Shown here piece by piece: positions 1 through 8,352 of a DNA stretch of 41,785 nt. Origin of the DNA: Planctomycetales bacterium. Its GTDB lineage: Bacteria; Omnitrophota; Gorgyraeia; Zapsychrales; Zapsychraceae. Under the pieces are notes generated by a model that did no database searches, was not told the DNA's origin, and saw only the letters and a program-made list of their open reading frames with translations. The translations under genes were made by a program, and so were the position numbers. Where the stretch lies: NCBI GenBank assembly GCA_005239675.1, contig SBBO01000034.1:1-41785 (forward strand). The letters run 5' to 3'. Position 1 is the stretch's first letter; the number at the start of each line of letters is the position of its first letter.

Positions 1-5
1 AAAAA

Positions 6-29
6 CCCCCGCCCAATAGCGCCCGCCCC
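6..29 (-). other. Potential G-quadruplex followed by T-run
   Basis: On the minus (transcribed) strand this stretch has four G-runs of 4, 3, 3 and 5 bases with loops of 1, 7 and 1, followed by five T at positions 5-1. It matches the usual G3+N1-7 quadruplex pattern exactly. It lies 27 bases after the stop codon of the last gene of the operon. It could stall or end transcription, but no normal stem-loop is visible, so a terminator role is only a guess. Confidence 0.45.
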
Positions 30-55
30 ATAGATTAATATTTTCAAAGGCATGT

Positions 56-1594
56 TTATATCTTGGTAAATTCCTTTTCGCGTAACTTACGCCTTAAAAT
101 CTTTCCCGAAGGCCCTTGCGGGAGTTCTGCAACAAATTCTATCTCGGAAGGGGTCTTAAAATCTCCCAATAATTTCCGGCAATGCCGTTGCAGCTCTTTG
201 GTATCCAGCGTCTTGGAATCTTTTAAAACGACATAACTCTTAATAACTTCTCCTAGCAACATATCCGGCTTACCTACCGTGGCCGCATCCCGGACAGATT
301 CGTGCAATAGTAAGGCCTCATCGACTTGAGAAGGAACGATGTTAACACCGCCCTTGATGATCAAATCTTTTTTGCGGTCCACGTAATAAAAAATCCCGCC
401 TTCATCCACATACCCGATATCTCCGGTCATAAAATAACCATTCTTTAAGCAGGCCTCATATTCGCTGGTATTTTTATAATAGCCGCGCAATAAGCTGGGC
501 CCCTTGACGGCAAGTTCTCCTGTCTGGCCAGGCTTAACCTCGCGGGCGTCCTCATCGAAGACTTTTACCTCCATGATATCCAACGGCCTCCCAATGGAGC
601 CAGTTTTACGATTGGGCAGAAATGGATTGTCGAAGTGTGTCGCCCCTGTCTCCGAGAGGCCGTACATATTCGCCAGCGGCACATTAAATTTTGTTTCAAA
701 TTTTTCTTGTAAATTTTTGGATAGGTACGCTGAACCGCACCCGATGAATTTCAGGCTGGCGATGGTCTCTCTATTGAAATCCTTATAATCCGTATTTAAT
801 AGCGCAACAACGATGGAGGGAACAATCTCGACAAAGGTGATCTTATATCGTTCAATGATTTTCCAAAAATCCGTCCTCGCCTTCCAAAACGATTCAAACA
901 AAATGACCCGAGAGCCGGTCAAAAGACATGGCCAGATGGAATAGCGAATAGCCGCGGTGTGCCCTAGCGGTAAGACACATAGATGGGAGGAATCTGGCGC
1001 AATAAAGGCACTCCTTAAGAGAGAACCCATAGCCAAGATCTCACTGCGAGTCGAATATTCGATGATCTTGGGCGAGCCAGTCGTGCCCGAAGAGTAGTAC
1101 AAAAAGGCAGTATCATCGGGATTAATAGAAGGATGAGGGTATTCACTGTCCGAGAATTCTTGAAGCTTATTTGCCATCATCGATTCTTTGTCGGACTGGA
1201 CAGTCTTGACGTTGAGGCCTTTGCTAGATATCTTCTCGGCTTGCGCGGCATGTGCGTAAATAACCTTAGGACCGATCCCCACCAGCTTCTCTTTGATCTC
1301 TTCGCCACCTAGATGAAATGGAAAGGGACTGATGACACAACCCATTTTTAGCGTCGCAAAGTAAAGGATCAGGTAGTCGATGGAATTTTTTAAGATAATG
1401 GAGACGATATCTCCTGCCTGTACGCCATCTTTGGCGAGCATGCGGCAACATTGATTAACGAGCCGATTGAAGGCGTGAAATGAATATTCTCTGTTTTGCT
1501 CAACGAGAAAAATCTTTTCAGCGAAGACCTCAGCGGCATCGGCTAAGATTTCAGGAAAACTCTTATGTTCCTCTATCACCTTCATCATCTTCAT
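56..1594 (-). CDS. AMP-dependent acyl-CoA synthetase / acyl-AMP ligase
   Basis: This 512-residue protein is a class I adenylate-forming enzyme that would activate a carboxylic acid as acyl-AMP and pass it to CoA or a carrier. The core motifs are all present: the phosphate loop SSGTTGSPK (about 168-176), YGLSETG (311-317), TGD (390-392), DRKKDLIIKGG (406-416) and the C-terminal catalytic lysine in PSGKILRRK (about K498). Length is normal for the family. The ATG is preceded by GAGG about 8 bases upstream. It is the last gene of the operon in the window, 14 bases after a GNAT gene, so it may supply an unusual acyl group for sugar N-acylation; no acyl carrier protein is seen nearby. The substrate cannot be told from sequence. 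It could also be an unrelated fatty-acid or amino-acid activating enzyme. Confidence 0.9.
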   Translation of the reverse strand: MKMMKVIEEHKSFPEILADAAEVFAEKIFLVEQNREYSFHAFNRLVNQCCRMLAKDGVQAGDIVSIILKNSIDYLILYFATLKMGCVISPFPFHLGGEEIKEKLVGIGPKVIYAHAAQAEKISSKGLNVKTVQSDKESMMANKLQEFSDSEYPHPSINPDDTAFLYYSSGTTGSPKIIEYSTRSEILAMGSLLRSAFIAPDSSHLCVLPLGHTAAIRYSIWPCLLTGSRVILFESFWKARTDFWKIIERYKITFVEIVPSIVVALLNTDYKDFNRETIASLKFIGCGSAYLSKNLQEKFETKFNVPLANMYGLSETGATHFDNPFLPNRKTGSIGRPLDIMEVKVFDEDAREVKPGQTGELAVKGPSLLRGYYKNTSEYEACLKNGYFMTGDIGYVDEGGIFYYVDRKKDLIIKGGVNIVPSQVDEALLLHESVRDAATVGKPDMLLGEVIKSYVVLKDSKTLDTKELQRHCRKLLGDFKTPSEIEFVAELPQGPSGKILRRKLREKEFTKI

Positions 1595-1608
1595 TGCTGC
1601 CTCGTTAA

Positions 1609-2592
1609 TTAGAAAATCTCGGTTGTGTCACCCATGGTAAAATACCAGTCTTCACCGTTAAGCACATCTTGGTATTTTTCCTTATCCAGATTAATCCGGC
1701 ATATAAAAGGCCTGGGCCTAAGAAGGACAAACCCCTTTTGGGACAAAAGATCATGGTATAGCCGTGATCCGACTATCCAAGCACTTTGAATATTGGTTTG
1801 ATGTTCCACAAAGAAGCCCTCACTACCCTCCAATAAGGCCAAGGCGATGTCATCGCGGCCTGGCAAAGACATGATATCGATGATATGCCCTTTCAAGACG
1901 GCAGCATCCTGATATAATTTCAGAATAACATAACCGGTTAACGTATCAGCCTCGTATAAACCAAAGGCATAATATTTCTGATCCGGCCTTTCCAGATATC
2001 GCCAATTTAGATAAGCCGCATCACGGATAACAGCAATCTTATGCTCATCTTTGACCTGGTCCCACAATGCATCCACCGATTTGTCGAACTTTTGTATCGC
2101 AAGAAACTCAAATCTTGAAGTACCTATCTTGCGGATCGGTTGATCATTGGCATTGGTTTGTTTCTCCCAGGTGCTTATGGCCATGACATCGCTATATCCC
2201 ATCAATTTTTTATGCAGATCATGGGCCAATAGATTAGGAAAGCCGTAAGAAAAAATAATATTCCTCTGAGAGACCTCAACGAATAATCGATCAGCAACAA
2301 ATTTGATTAAACCCTTTCCCTGATAGGACGGTAAGACCATGGACCCTATCGAATGAGAGCCTAAGACATCCTCTCCAAAGACCCGCAGTCGATAGGGGAC
2401 GACAGCAAAATGCACGATGATCTTATGCTCGTTTTCCATCACATAAATGATGGCCCTGCCAGCGGGATTATTCCCGGCGTATTTCCAATACCAATTATCC
2501 AGATTTCTTTTATTCCACGGGTCAGGAAACAACAACCAATCCATCTCCAGGATCTGCTGCTCATCTCCAGGGGCATAGGGTCTAATATTCAT
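1609..2592 (-). CDS. GNAT-family N-acyltransferase
   Basis: This 327-residue protein has an N-terminal GNAT fold: residues 1-110 include the motif-A-like stretch VLPSYQGKGL (about 87-96), where the Q-x-x-G-x pattern binds the pyrophosphate of acyl-CoA. The C-terminal half (about 140-327) has no motif I recognise but has the mixed hydrophobic pattern of a second GNAT-like lobe, as in double-GNAT proteins. It overlaps the end of pseG by 11 bases and precedes the acyl-AMP ligase, which suggests transfer of an acyl group to an amino sugar made by the neighbouring pathway. The donor (acetyl-CoA or another acyl-CoA) is unknown. It starts with ATG. Confidence 0.75.
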   Translation of the reverse strand: MNIRPYAPGDEQQILEMDWLLFPDPWNKRNLDNWYWKYAGNNPAGRAIIYVMENEHKIIVHFAVVPYRLRVFGEDVLGSHSIGSMVLPSYQGKGLIKFVADRLFVEVSQRNIIFSYGFPNLLAHDLHKKLMGYSDVMAISTWEKQTNANDQPIRKIGTSRFEFLAIQKFDKSVDALWDQVKDEHKIAVIRDAAYLNWRYLERPDQKYYAFGLYEADTLTGYVILKLYQDAAVLKGHIIDIMSLPGRDDIALALLEGSEGFFVEHQTNIQSAWIVGSRLYHDLLSQKGFVLLRPRPFICRINLDKEKYQDVLNGEDWYFTMGDTTEIF

Positions 2593-3568
2593 AAGTCAGC
2601 AACGCCTCCCTGATCCTCCTTGCCCCTTGTCCATCGACTAGCTTTGTCCCGATCCGGCCTCGCCTGGCCCTCTCTTTTTTTGAAGAGAGCTTATCGAACC
2701 CCTGCGTGATCTTTCGTTCATAGTGATCATAGTTGCCGGCATATTCAATGAAGCCCTCTTTGTCCCAGCCTTCCAGATTGAATTGCTGGTTCGGGGCCTG
2801 GAGAAAGGCTACCGTCGGCACACCCATACGCGCTAGTTCATATAAAGTTTGTCCACCGGCAGAAATCGCGACATCACAGTGCCCCATCACTTCTTTCATC
2901 TTTGTCGCATCTGGAGAATAAACAAAATCTGTATGACGATCGGCCTGTTCCTTAATCTGTCCCTTATTGGCAAACGCGCCACCAATGATGACTATTTTCT
3001 TCAAGGCCGGATAATACGCCTTGAGAAATTTTAGAATCTTAGGCATCATGTTTAAAGGATCTTGGCCACCGGTTGTTACCATCACAACTTTTATCTTCTC
3101 GCTAACTTTAGTCGCCCCTACTTCCCAAAAGGCTTTTCGCAAACAGGCATATTGATTTCCCAGTAAGCATCTAATATCTTTTCTCTTGGGGTAGTTCAAC
3201 GTCCTTGCACAGATACTGCTGTTGAGGATAACGCCTGACGGATAATCCAAACGTTTATGGTCATCTATGTAAACTGGGATCTTGACCAACACAGAGAGTC
3301 TCTTATAAAAATCAACCCCCCCCAAATAAGAATCCATGACAACGATATCGAATTCCTTGGCGAGCGCAAAGAGTTTATTTTTTTCTTTAAGCCAGTTGGC
3401 GATCTGACAATCCTCTCCTTGAATTACTTTCTTAATACTGTCATCACCATTAATGACGAATCGTGGTCTTATTCCCTTCTCTTGAAAAGCCTGGGAAATT
3501 GCCAAACACCTCTGGATATGGCCTAACCCGCCAATCTTGCCACCCTCGGTCACTATAAGAATTCTCAA
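2582..3568 (-). CDS. pseG: PseG-like UDP-diacetamido-trideoxy-sugar hydrolase
   Basis: PseG removes UDP from UDP-2,4-diacetamido-2,4,6-trideoxy-L-altrose, giving the free hexose that is condensed to pseudaminic acid. The 328-residue protein has the family signature G-L-G-H-I-Q-R-C (14-21, with the catalytic-type H17), the GGQDP stretch (about 167-171) and the nucleotide-binding SAGGQTLYE (236-244) of the GT-B-like fold. The start appears to be TTG: an in-frame TTG overlaps the TGA stop of the upstream spsF-like gene (TTGA), with GGAG 5-6 bases before it, and the family N-terminus begins right there. It sits between the CMP-transferase and a GNAT gene, which supports a nonulosonic-acid role. 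The exact sugar stereoisomer is not provable from sequence. Confidence 0.87.
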   Translation of the reverse strand: MRILIVTEGGKIGGLGHIQRCLAISQAFQEKGIRPRFVINGDDSIKKVIQGEDCQIANWLKEKNKLFALAKEFDIVVMDSYLGGVDFYKRLSVLVKIPVYIDDHKRLDYPSGVILNSSICARTLNYPKRKDIRCLLGNQYACLRKAFWEVGATKVSEKIKVVMVTTGGQDPLNMMPKILKFLKAYYPALKKIVIIGGAFANKGQIKEQADRHTDFVYSPDATKMKEVMGHCDVAISAGGQTLYELARMGVPTVAFLQAPNQQFNLEGWDKEGFIEYAGNYDHYERKITQGFDKLSSKKERARRGRIGTKLVDGQGARRIREALLTYEY

Positions 3569-4338
3569 TCTGACTCCACCCTTGAAGAAATCACCCGATC
3601 ATTCTTTAAAGATTTAACGAGGCCTTCATTACGAACAATGTCCGCATTAAGCCGCAAGATATCATCATGGGCATCCAAGAAGGTCTTAATGTCATCTATC
3701 AAGAAGCATTGCCGCTTTTCCCGTTTAAAATGTTCAAAGATCGCCGTAGCTACCAAGAAATCCCGCTCTTCATCAACGGACAACCGATACCGGCTGTCAT
3801 CGGTCTTATTATCTAATATCAATGTTTTAAATAGTTCCGGATGATTATAAAAATAAAGCGTGACGTGTTCCCGTTCTGACTGAAGGCTCGCCTCGTTCCA
3901 GGCCTTGGCCAAGGCCTGGAAGGTACACACCTCGCAGTCTAATCCTTCCGCGAACGTTGGCCCTGTTTTCCCATAATCAAATCTTCCTTTCTGAAAGGTC
4001 GTGATCAGCTCCTCACAGACCTGAGGGTCGATCAAGGGGCAATCGCCGGTTAGTCGTACGATGATTTTGGGATGATCTTGTTTAGCCACCTGATAAAATC
4101 TGTCCAAGACGTCCTCTTCACTGCCTCGATAGACCGCTAGCCCTATATCTCGCGCGTATTGAGCCATTGGATCATTTTCGGGTAGAACCGAGGTGGCCAA
4201 CACCATCTTGTCGATACTTTTTATCCAGGACAATCTTTCTAATAAATGCCCGATCATCGGCTTACCTGCGATCTCTTTCATGACCTTGCCGGGTAAACGG
4301 GTTGACGACATCCTTGCTTGAATAATGGCTAGGATCAT
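3565..4338 (-). CDS. SpsF/PseF-type cytidylyltransferase
   Basis: This 257-residue protein belongs to the SpsF/CMP-nonulosonate cytidylyltransferase family, which activates 9-carbon sugar acids with CTP. The nucleotide-binding signature IIQARMSSTRLPGKV is at 5-19 and the metal-binding LTGDCPLID at 96-104. The order spsF-pseG with a 4-base overlap is typical of pseudaminic or legionaminic acid clusters. The start is an ATG 5 bases after the stop of the class III aminotransferase gene. The gene contains a 26-base perfect palindrome (3896-3921). Some SpsF proteins in such clusters are not proven to be CMP-transferases, so the product is given as a family. Confidence 0.85.
   Translation of the reverse strand: MILAIIQARMSSTRLPGKVMKEIAGKPMIGHLLERLSWIKSIDKMVLATSVLPENDPMAQYARDIGLAVYRGSEEDVLDRFYQVAKQDHPKIIVRLTGDCPLIDPQVCEELITTFQKGRFDYGKTGPTFAEGLDCEVCTFQALAKAWNEASLQSEREHVTLYFYNHPELFKTLILDNKTDDSRYRLSVDEERDFLVATAIFEHFKREKRQCFLIDDIKTFLDAHDDILRLNADIVRNEGLVKSLKNDRVISSRVESD
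3896..3921. repeat. 26-base perfect palindrome inside spsF-like gene
   Basis: The sequence from TTCCAGGCCTTGG to its exact reverse complement CCAAGGCCTGGAA forms two 13-base arms with no spacer. It lies inside the coding frame (it encodes part of FQALAKAW), so it may be coincidental, but a spacer-free palindrome this long is rare by chance. It could extrude as a cruciform, or form a strong hairpin in the polycistronic mRNA. Confidence 0.95.
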
Positions 4339-4343
4339 AAGTT

Positions 4344-5654
4344 TTAGGCCAGCCTCTTGAATCCAGAATGGCAGACCGGCCCCTCCAGCATATCCTCTAA
4401 GGTCCCTGCCTTTAAGGCATCGGCAATCCTTCGCCAGACCTTATTAGCAACAACCAAGTACCGATCGATGATGGCCATGGTGTGAGCGTACGATACATAA
4501 ATAGTGGTCGTGGCTAGAAATCCTTCTTTGAGCATCTCTTGAGTAAAGATCGTCTTTACAACCAACGGTTTCTCTAGCCTAATAACCATCATTGGAACCG
4601 AGACAAGCCCTGCCATATCGATCTTCAAGGAATATTTTTTGAAGATATCAAGAAGCCCTTGGGTAAGATATTCGCCGGTCTCCATGAGTTTCTTGGCGAC
4701 TTGATCGCGCTCGAATATCTTAATGGTTTCCAGCGCCGCTACAAAACCTATCCGCTCCGTCCAGTAAGTACTACTAATAAATGTCCTTTGTGCTGCCTGC
4801 ATGACATCGCGGATACCAATCACAGAGGAGATCGGATACCCGTTGCCCAAGGCCTTACCCAGAACCAAGATATCCGGATTAATCCCATAGACCATGTGCA
4901 TTCCCCCCGTTGTTACCCGAAATCCAGAGGAGACCTCATCAAAGATAAGAACCGCACCGATGGCCTTGGTGATCTCTTTTACTTTCTTTAGAAATTCCAC
5001 AGCAACTTTTTGATGACGGCCAACCTCCATAATGACGACACCGATTTCATTTTTATTCTCCTCAATTAACCGCTGAAATCCTTCAGTGTCGCCATAGACG
5101 AAAGGGACTGCTGAATGGGCGAGTCCCGCGGGGACACCACAGGGCTCCAGGCCTGGTAATAGCTGGCCGTCCAAATTCTTGTCATCGGCCAGATTAGAGG
5201 CAAGATACCAATCCCCCCAGCCATGGTAACCGCAGAAAGCGACCTTATCTTTTTTAGAAAAAGCCCGCGCAATGCGTACCGCGATCATACACGCCTCACC
5301 TCCGCTTTTGGCATATCTAACCATCTGGGCCCAGGGGTGGAGCGTAATCAGTTTCTGGGCCAACTGGATTTCTTCATAACAATTCAAGGTCGACATGTTC
5401 CCCTCAGCAATGGCTGCCATGACCGCTTGGTTGACTTCATCATTGGCATAACCCAAGACACAGGTGCCCACCCCCATAATGCTCATGTCATCATAATGCC
5501 TATCATCCAGGTCCCAGACCTCGACTCCTTTAGCTTTTTTATAATAAGATGGCCATTGATCTGGTAAAAACATCTCAGAACGTTTTGACAAAAGCTGGGT
5601 TCCCCCAGGAATAAGTTGTTTGGCCTGTTGGTATAATTCTTGAGATTTTCCCAT
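4344..5654 (-). CDS. Class III PLP aminotransferase (GSA-aminomutase-like)
   Basis: This is a fold-type I class III aminotransferase resembling glutamate-1-semialdehyde aminomutase (HemL). It has YHGWGDW (about 143-149), the PLP-binding DEVSSGFR (239-246) and the PLP lysine in LGKALGNG (about K267). HemL-like copies in SpsF/PseG clusters are widespread and are thought to aminate a sugar or a side-chain precursor rather than make haem. The ORF track starts at a TTG at 5678; I prefer the ATG at 5654, which has AAGG about 9 bases upstream and leaves an 11-base gap rather than a 13-base overlap with the upstream gene. That gives 436 residues, a normal length. The substrate is unknown. Confidence 0.85.
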   Translation of the reverse strand: MGKSQELYQQAKQLIPGGTQLLSKRSEMFLPDQWPSYYKKAKGVEVWDLDDRHYDDMSIMGVGTCVLGYANDEVNQAVMAAIAEGNMSTLNCYEEIQLAQKLITLHPWAQMVRYAKSGGEACMIAVRIARAFSKKDKVAFCGYHGWGDWYLASNLADDKNLDGQLLPGLEPCGVPAGLAHSAVPFVYGDTEGFQRLIEENKNEIGVVIMEVGRHQKVAVEFLKKVKEITKAIGAVLIFDEVSSGFRVTTGGMHMVYGINPDILVLGKALGNGYPISSVIGIRDVMQAAQRTFISSTYWTERIGFVAALETIKIFERDQVAKKLMETGEYLTQGLLDIFKKYSLKIDMAGLVSVPMMVIRLEKPLVVKTIFTQEMLKEGFLATTTIYVSYAHTMAIIDRYLVVANKVWRRIADALKAGTLEDMLEGPVCHSGFKRLA

Positions 5655-5665
5655 AGTATCAAACC

Positions 5666-7789
5666 TTAATTTACGCAAGCATATTGTTTCAAATTACTAT
5701 TAATCGAAAAAACCTTGTCTTTACCCCACAGGGCACTGTAACGCTCGGCCGCATCGGACAAAATTGTCTCCCGAGGCAGTTTGGCCTTGAACCCTTCCAT
5801 GATCCATTGTAAATATGCGCCCATCCTCTGGGCGGCACGACCATCACGGAAAGGGTCCAGTTCATCAATCATCGATGACCAGTCACCAAATCGAGGCACC
5901 CCGCTTGGATAGGCCCAATGGTCCTCACAGGCCCTCCAAAGTTCACCCCAATTTTTAAAGATGACTCGCCCTACACCCAATGCATATAACGGACTTCTCG
6001 AATAGCCCTCCCGATCAAGCATAAGCGTTGGTGTCCCTGTTAGCGCGGATTCAAGGCCAGCGGTGGCAGCAAAAAAATGACCGTGGATAGCCAGATCCGC
6101 TGCTAAGGCCGCGGCCGCAGGTGGATAGGACCCAAACACATTATTTTTGTCAAAGACAAAACACCGTCCGGTCTTTAGGGCGCAGTCAAGAAGCCCAGCC
6201 ACATTCCCCAATCTCTTCCTTAGGCTGGAAACGACTTTGGGTTTCAAGATGAGTCCTAACCACGGTTTTTCCAAAACCTTATTCAATAAATAGGTATAAT
6301 TCTCCTGGGTTACCTGATGGCCAATATTCCACCGATCATCATCAACAGAACTCTCATCAAAGTAGGCTATAATCTTTTGGGCTCCAGCAGCGCGCAGGCG
6401 GGTCTTAAAATTTTCCGCTTCTTTGCGGATCCCGGCAAAACGGTACTCCCCCCAATATCCGGTGACAACATAATAAGGAATTAAGGAATCGACATCGTGT
6501 CCTAAATGAGCCCCTAGCTTGGAAAATCCAAAGACCACATCCGCTGCGGTCACCGTCCATGGATTCGAGGCCATTTCAAAGGAGCGCTGATAGATAACCC
6601 CCACACCACCGCCCTGACGCAAGGCATCTGCCAATGGCAAATAGCCCGATTCATATTTATACCAGGACACATGCATTTTAATATTGTACCGAGCAAAAAA
6701 GTGTGCCCAATAACGACGCTGTTGATCATAATCTCCCAACTGTTTGCACAGATCTTCTTGGATAGCAGCCTCATCTTGATTCATGGTGCTGCTGGGATGA
6801 GAGTCAACCTTGACTTTCGGGCTATGGTAGTTGAAAATTGGTGCGCGAGGGGTGCGCGCGGCCCTGGTATTGAGAACAACCGCGGACATCCCGCAGCTTA
6901 AGATTTCCTCCAACTCTTTATCCGAGACCGGGAAACGGGTATGCTGAAAATAAATAAGGATGTCCTTACTGGCAATTGTTGAATTTTGGTAAAAGAATAG
7001 GTCGGAATTCAGATAAGGAGAAGACAAATTAAGGTGTCCGTAAAATTCAACCGCTATTTTAGGAGACGAATCCTTCGAAGGGTTATTGATGGCAATATCC
7101 ATCAGCGATTTTTGAAAGATTGTACACATCCTATATTTTATCTTCATTCCATGATACATCATTTTCTTAATGAAAGACTTTACAGGACCGGATTGTGCCA
7201 CAATCCTTGCAATATTACAATCAAACCCGATACCGCGCATGGGAATAATAGCAACATCCTGCTTTTGGATCGCCCATTTCCCAACTTGCGCCAACCATGG
7301 TCTCTGTCCAGAGGAAAGGAACATAGTGACAGGGCCTTGACTGTTCAATCGACAAGAGGCCAACCGAATAAGCAGAAGAATCCTGGTCAGTCCAAATGGA
7401 CTTAAATCAAAATATAAAATACGCCGCATCAAAAATAGCAACAGATGCTTTTGGGTCCGGTACTTCTTCAGGAGGTCCTGGAATGCCAGGTGCGTCATCA
7501 TGTATTTCTGGATTTCAACTAGGTCTTCGAAGGCGACTTTCCACCACAAGAGATCCCCCTGGCTATCTTTGGAATCAAATAAAGTAAAATCCAGCCGCCT
7601 AACCTCGGCCCTTATGGTCGGGGACATCCCCTGAGCCAACTTTAACCCCAGCCAGGAGGCATCAATATAATATAAAGACAAAGATACCTTGAGTGATTGT
7701 TTTAAAAAGTAGGGAAAGATGAAAAACAACCACGAACAAATGGTCAATTTTTCAATATAAAAAACTTTTCTATCATTCATATCATTCAT
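5666..7789 (-). CDS. Large GT-B-like protein, putative glycosyltransferase
   Basis: I do not recognise a named family for the whole 707-residue protein. The C-terminal 400 residues look like a GT-B fold. They include a Rossmann-like segment with HGHFFAATAGLESALTGTP near 580-600, resembling the donor-binding stretch where a conserved Glu follows a Gly/Ala-rich loop, and an RDGRAAQRMG stretch near the end. The N-terminal 300 residues have hydrophobic strands but no clear signal peptide. It overlaps the upstream GNAT gene by 4 bases (ATGA) and sits with pseG and spsF-like genes. A plausible but unproven role is transfer of a nonulosonic acid to protein or glycan. Confidence 0.5.
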   Translation of the reverse strand: MNDMNDRKVFYIEKLTICSWLFFIFPYFLKQSLKVSLSLYYIDASWLGLKLAQGMSPTIRAEVRRLDFTLFDSKDSQGDLLWWKVAFEDLVEIQKYMMTHLAFQDLLKKYRTQKHLLLFLMRRILYFDLSPFGLTRILLLIRLASCRLNSQGPVTMFLSSGQRPWLAQVGKWAIQKQDVAIIPMRGIGFDCNIARIVAQSGPVKSFIKKMMYHGMKIKYRMCTIFQKSLMDIAINNPSKDSSPKIAVEFYGHLNLSSPYLNSDLFFYQNSTIASKDILIYFQHTRFPVSDKELEEILSCGMSAVVLNTRAARTPRAPIFNYHSPKVKVDSHPSSTMNQDEAAIQEDLCKQLGDYDQQRRYWAHFFARYNIKMHVSWYKYESGYLPLADALRQGGGVGVIYQRSFEMASNPWTVTAADVVFGFSKLGAHLGHDVDSLIPYYVVTGYWGEYRFAGIRKEAENFKTRLRAAGAQKIIAYFDESSVDDDRWNIGHQVTQENYTYLLNKVLEKPWLGLILKPKVVSSLRKRLGNVAGLLDCALKTGRCFVFDKNNVFGSYPPAAAALAADLAIHGHFFAATAGLESALTGTPTLMLDREGYSRSPLYALGVGRVIFKNWGELWRACEDHWAYPSGVPRFGDWSSMIDELDPFRDGRAAQRMGAYLQWIMEGFKAKLPRETILSDAAERYSALWGKDKVFSINSNLKQYACVN

Positions 7790-8346
7790 ACGCTCTTTTT
7801 AAACTTTAGCGGGCCATTGGCACACTTTTCAACTAATACTGTATCCACGTATCTTCCTTTGAATAATACATGCCTGGTTAAGTGTCCTACTTTCCGATAG
7901 CCAGCCTTTATAAAGGCCTGGTATGAGCCTACATTGTCAACAATCATTCCGGCCGTCAGCTTATTCAAACGAAGAGCCTGAAACGCATATTGCGTCGCCA
8001 GGGCAATGGCCTCTGTTGCATAGCCTTTTCCCCATTCCTCCTTGCAACCGATGATTAACCCCAGATCGGCAAACTTATGCAACGCATTTACGTTTCCAAT
8101 CTTTATGTTACCAATATGCTGATATTTTTTCTTAAGAAAAATCCCAAACAAATAATCATTGGGGCTCTTACGCATCCGCGCAACATATCTTTTAAGTTCT
8201 GCTCGGCTATACCCCTTGTCCCGACCTGTTAAATAGCGAAGCACTTGGGGATCCTGCATCCAACGAATATAGTCTGATGAAACTTGTTCCTCGTTCAACG
8301 GATTTAAGAAAATTCTTTTGCCGGTAATTTTAACCAAATTTTTCAT
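7786..8346 (-). CDS. RimJ/RimL-type GNAT, PseH-like acetyltransferase
   Basis: This 186-residue GNAT protein has the RimJ/RimL layout: FLNPLNEEQ near 13-21, I-G-N-I-K near 78, and the acetyl-CoA loop EEWGKGYATEA at 103-113, followed by N-x-G-S-Y-Q-A-F-I-K-A-G-Y near 137-150. PseH of the pseudaminic pathway, which acetylates the 4-amino group made by PseC, is this type and size. Overlap with the next gene (ATGA) and the PseC-fusion gene two genes upstream support this role. RimJ/RimL-like proteins are numerous, so an acetyltransferase for another amino sugar in this operon is also possible. Confidence 0.75.
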   Translation of the reverse strand: MKNLVKITGKRIFLNPLNEEQVSSDYIRWMQDPQVLRYLTGRDKGYSRAELKRYVARMRKSPNDYLFGIFLKKKYQHIGNIKIGNVNALHKFADLGLIIGCKEEWGKGYATEAIALATQYAFQALRLNKLTAGMIVDNVGSYQAFIKAGYRKVGHLTRHVLFKGRYVDTVLVEKCANGPLKFKKSV

Positions 8347-8352
8347 TCTAAT

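Noticed and set aside
4344-5654. hemL, glutamate-1-semialdehyde aminomutase of haem synthesis
   Set aside because: The context with spsF- and pseG-like genes points to a sugar-pathway copy, and no other tetrapyrrole genes are near.
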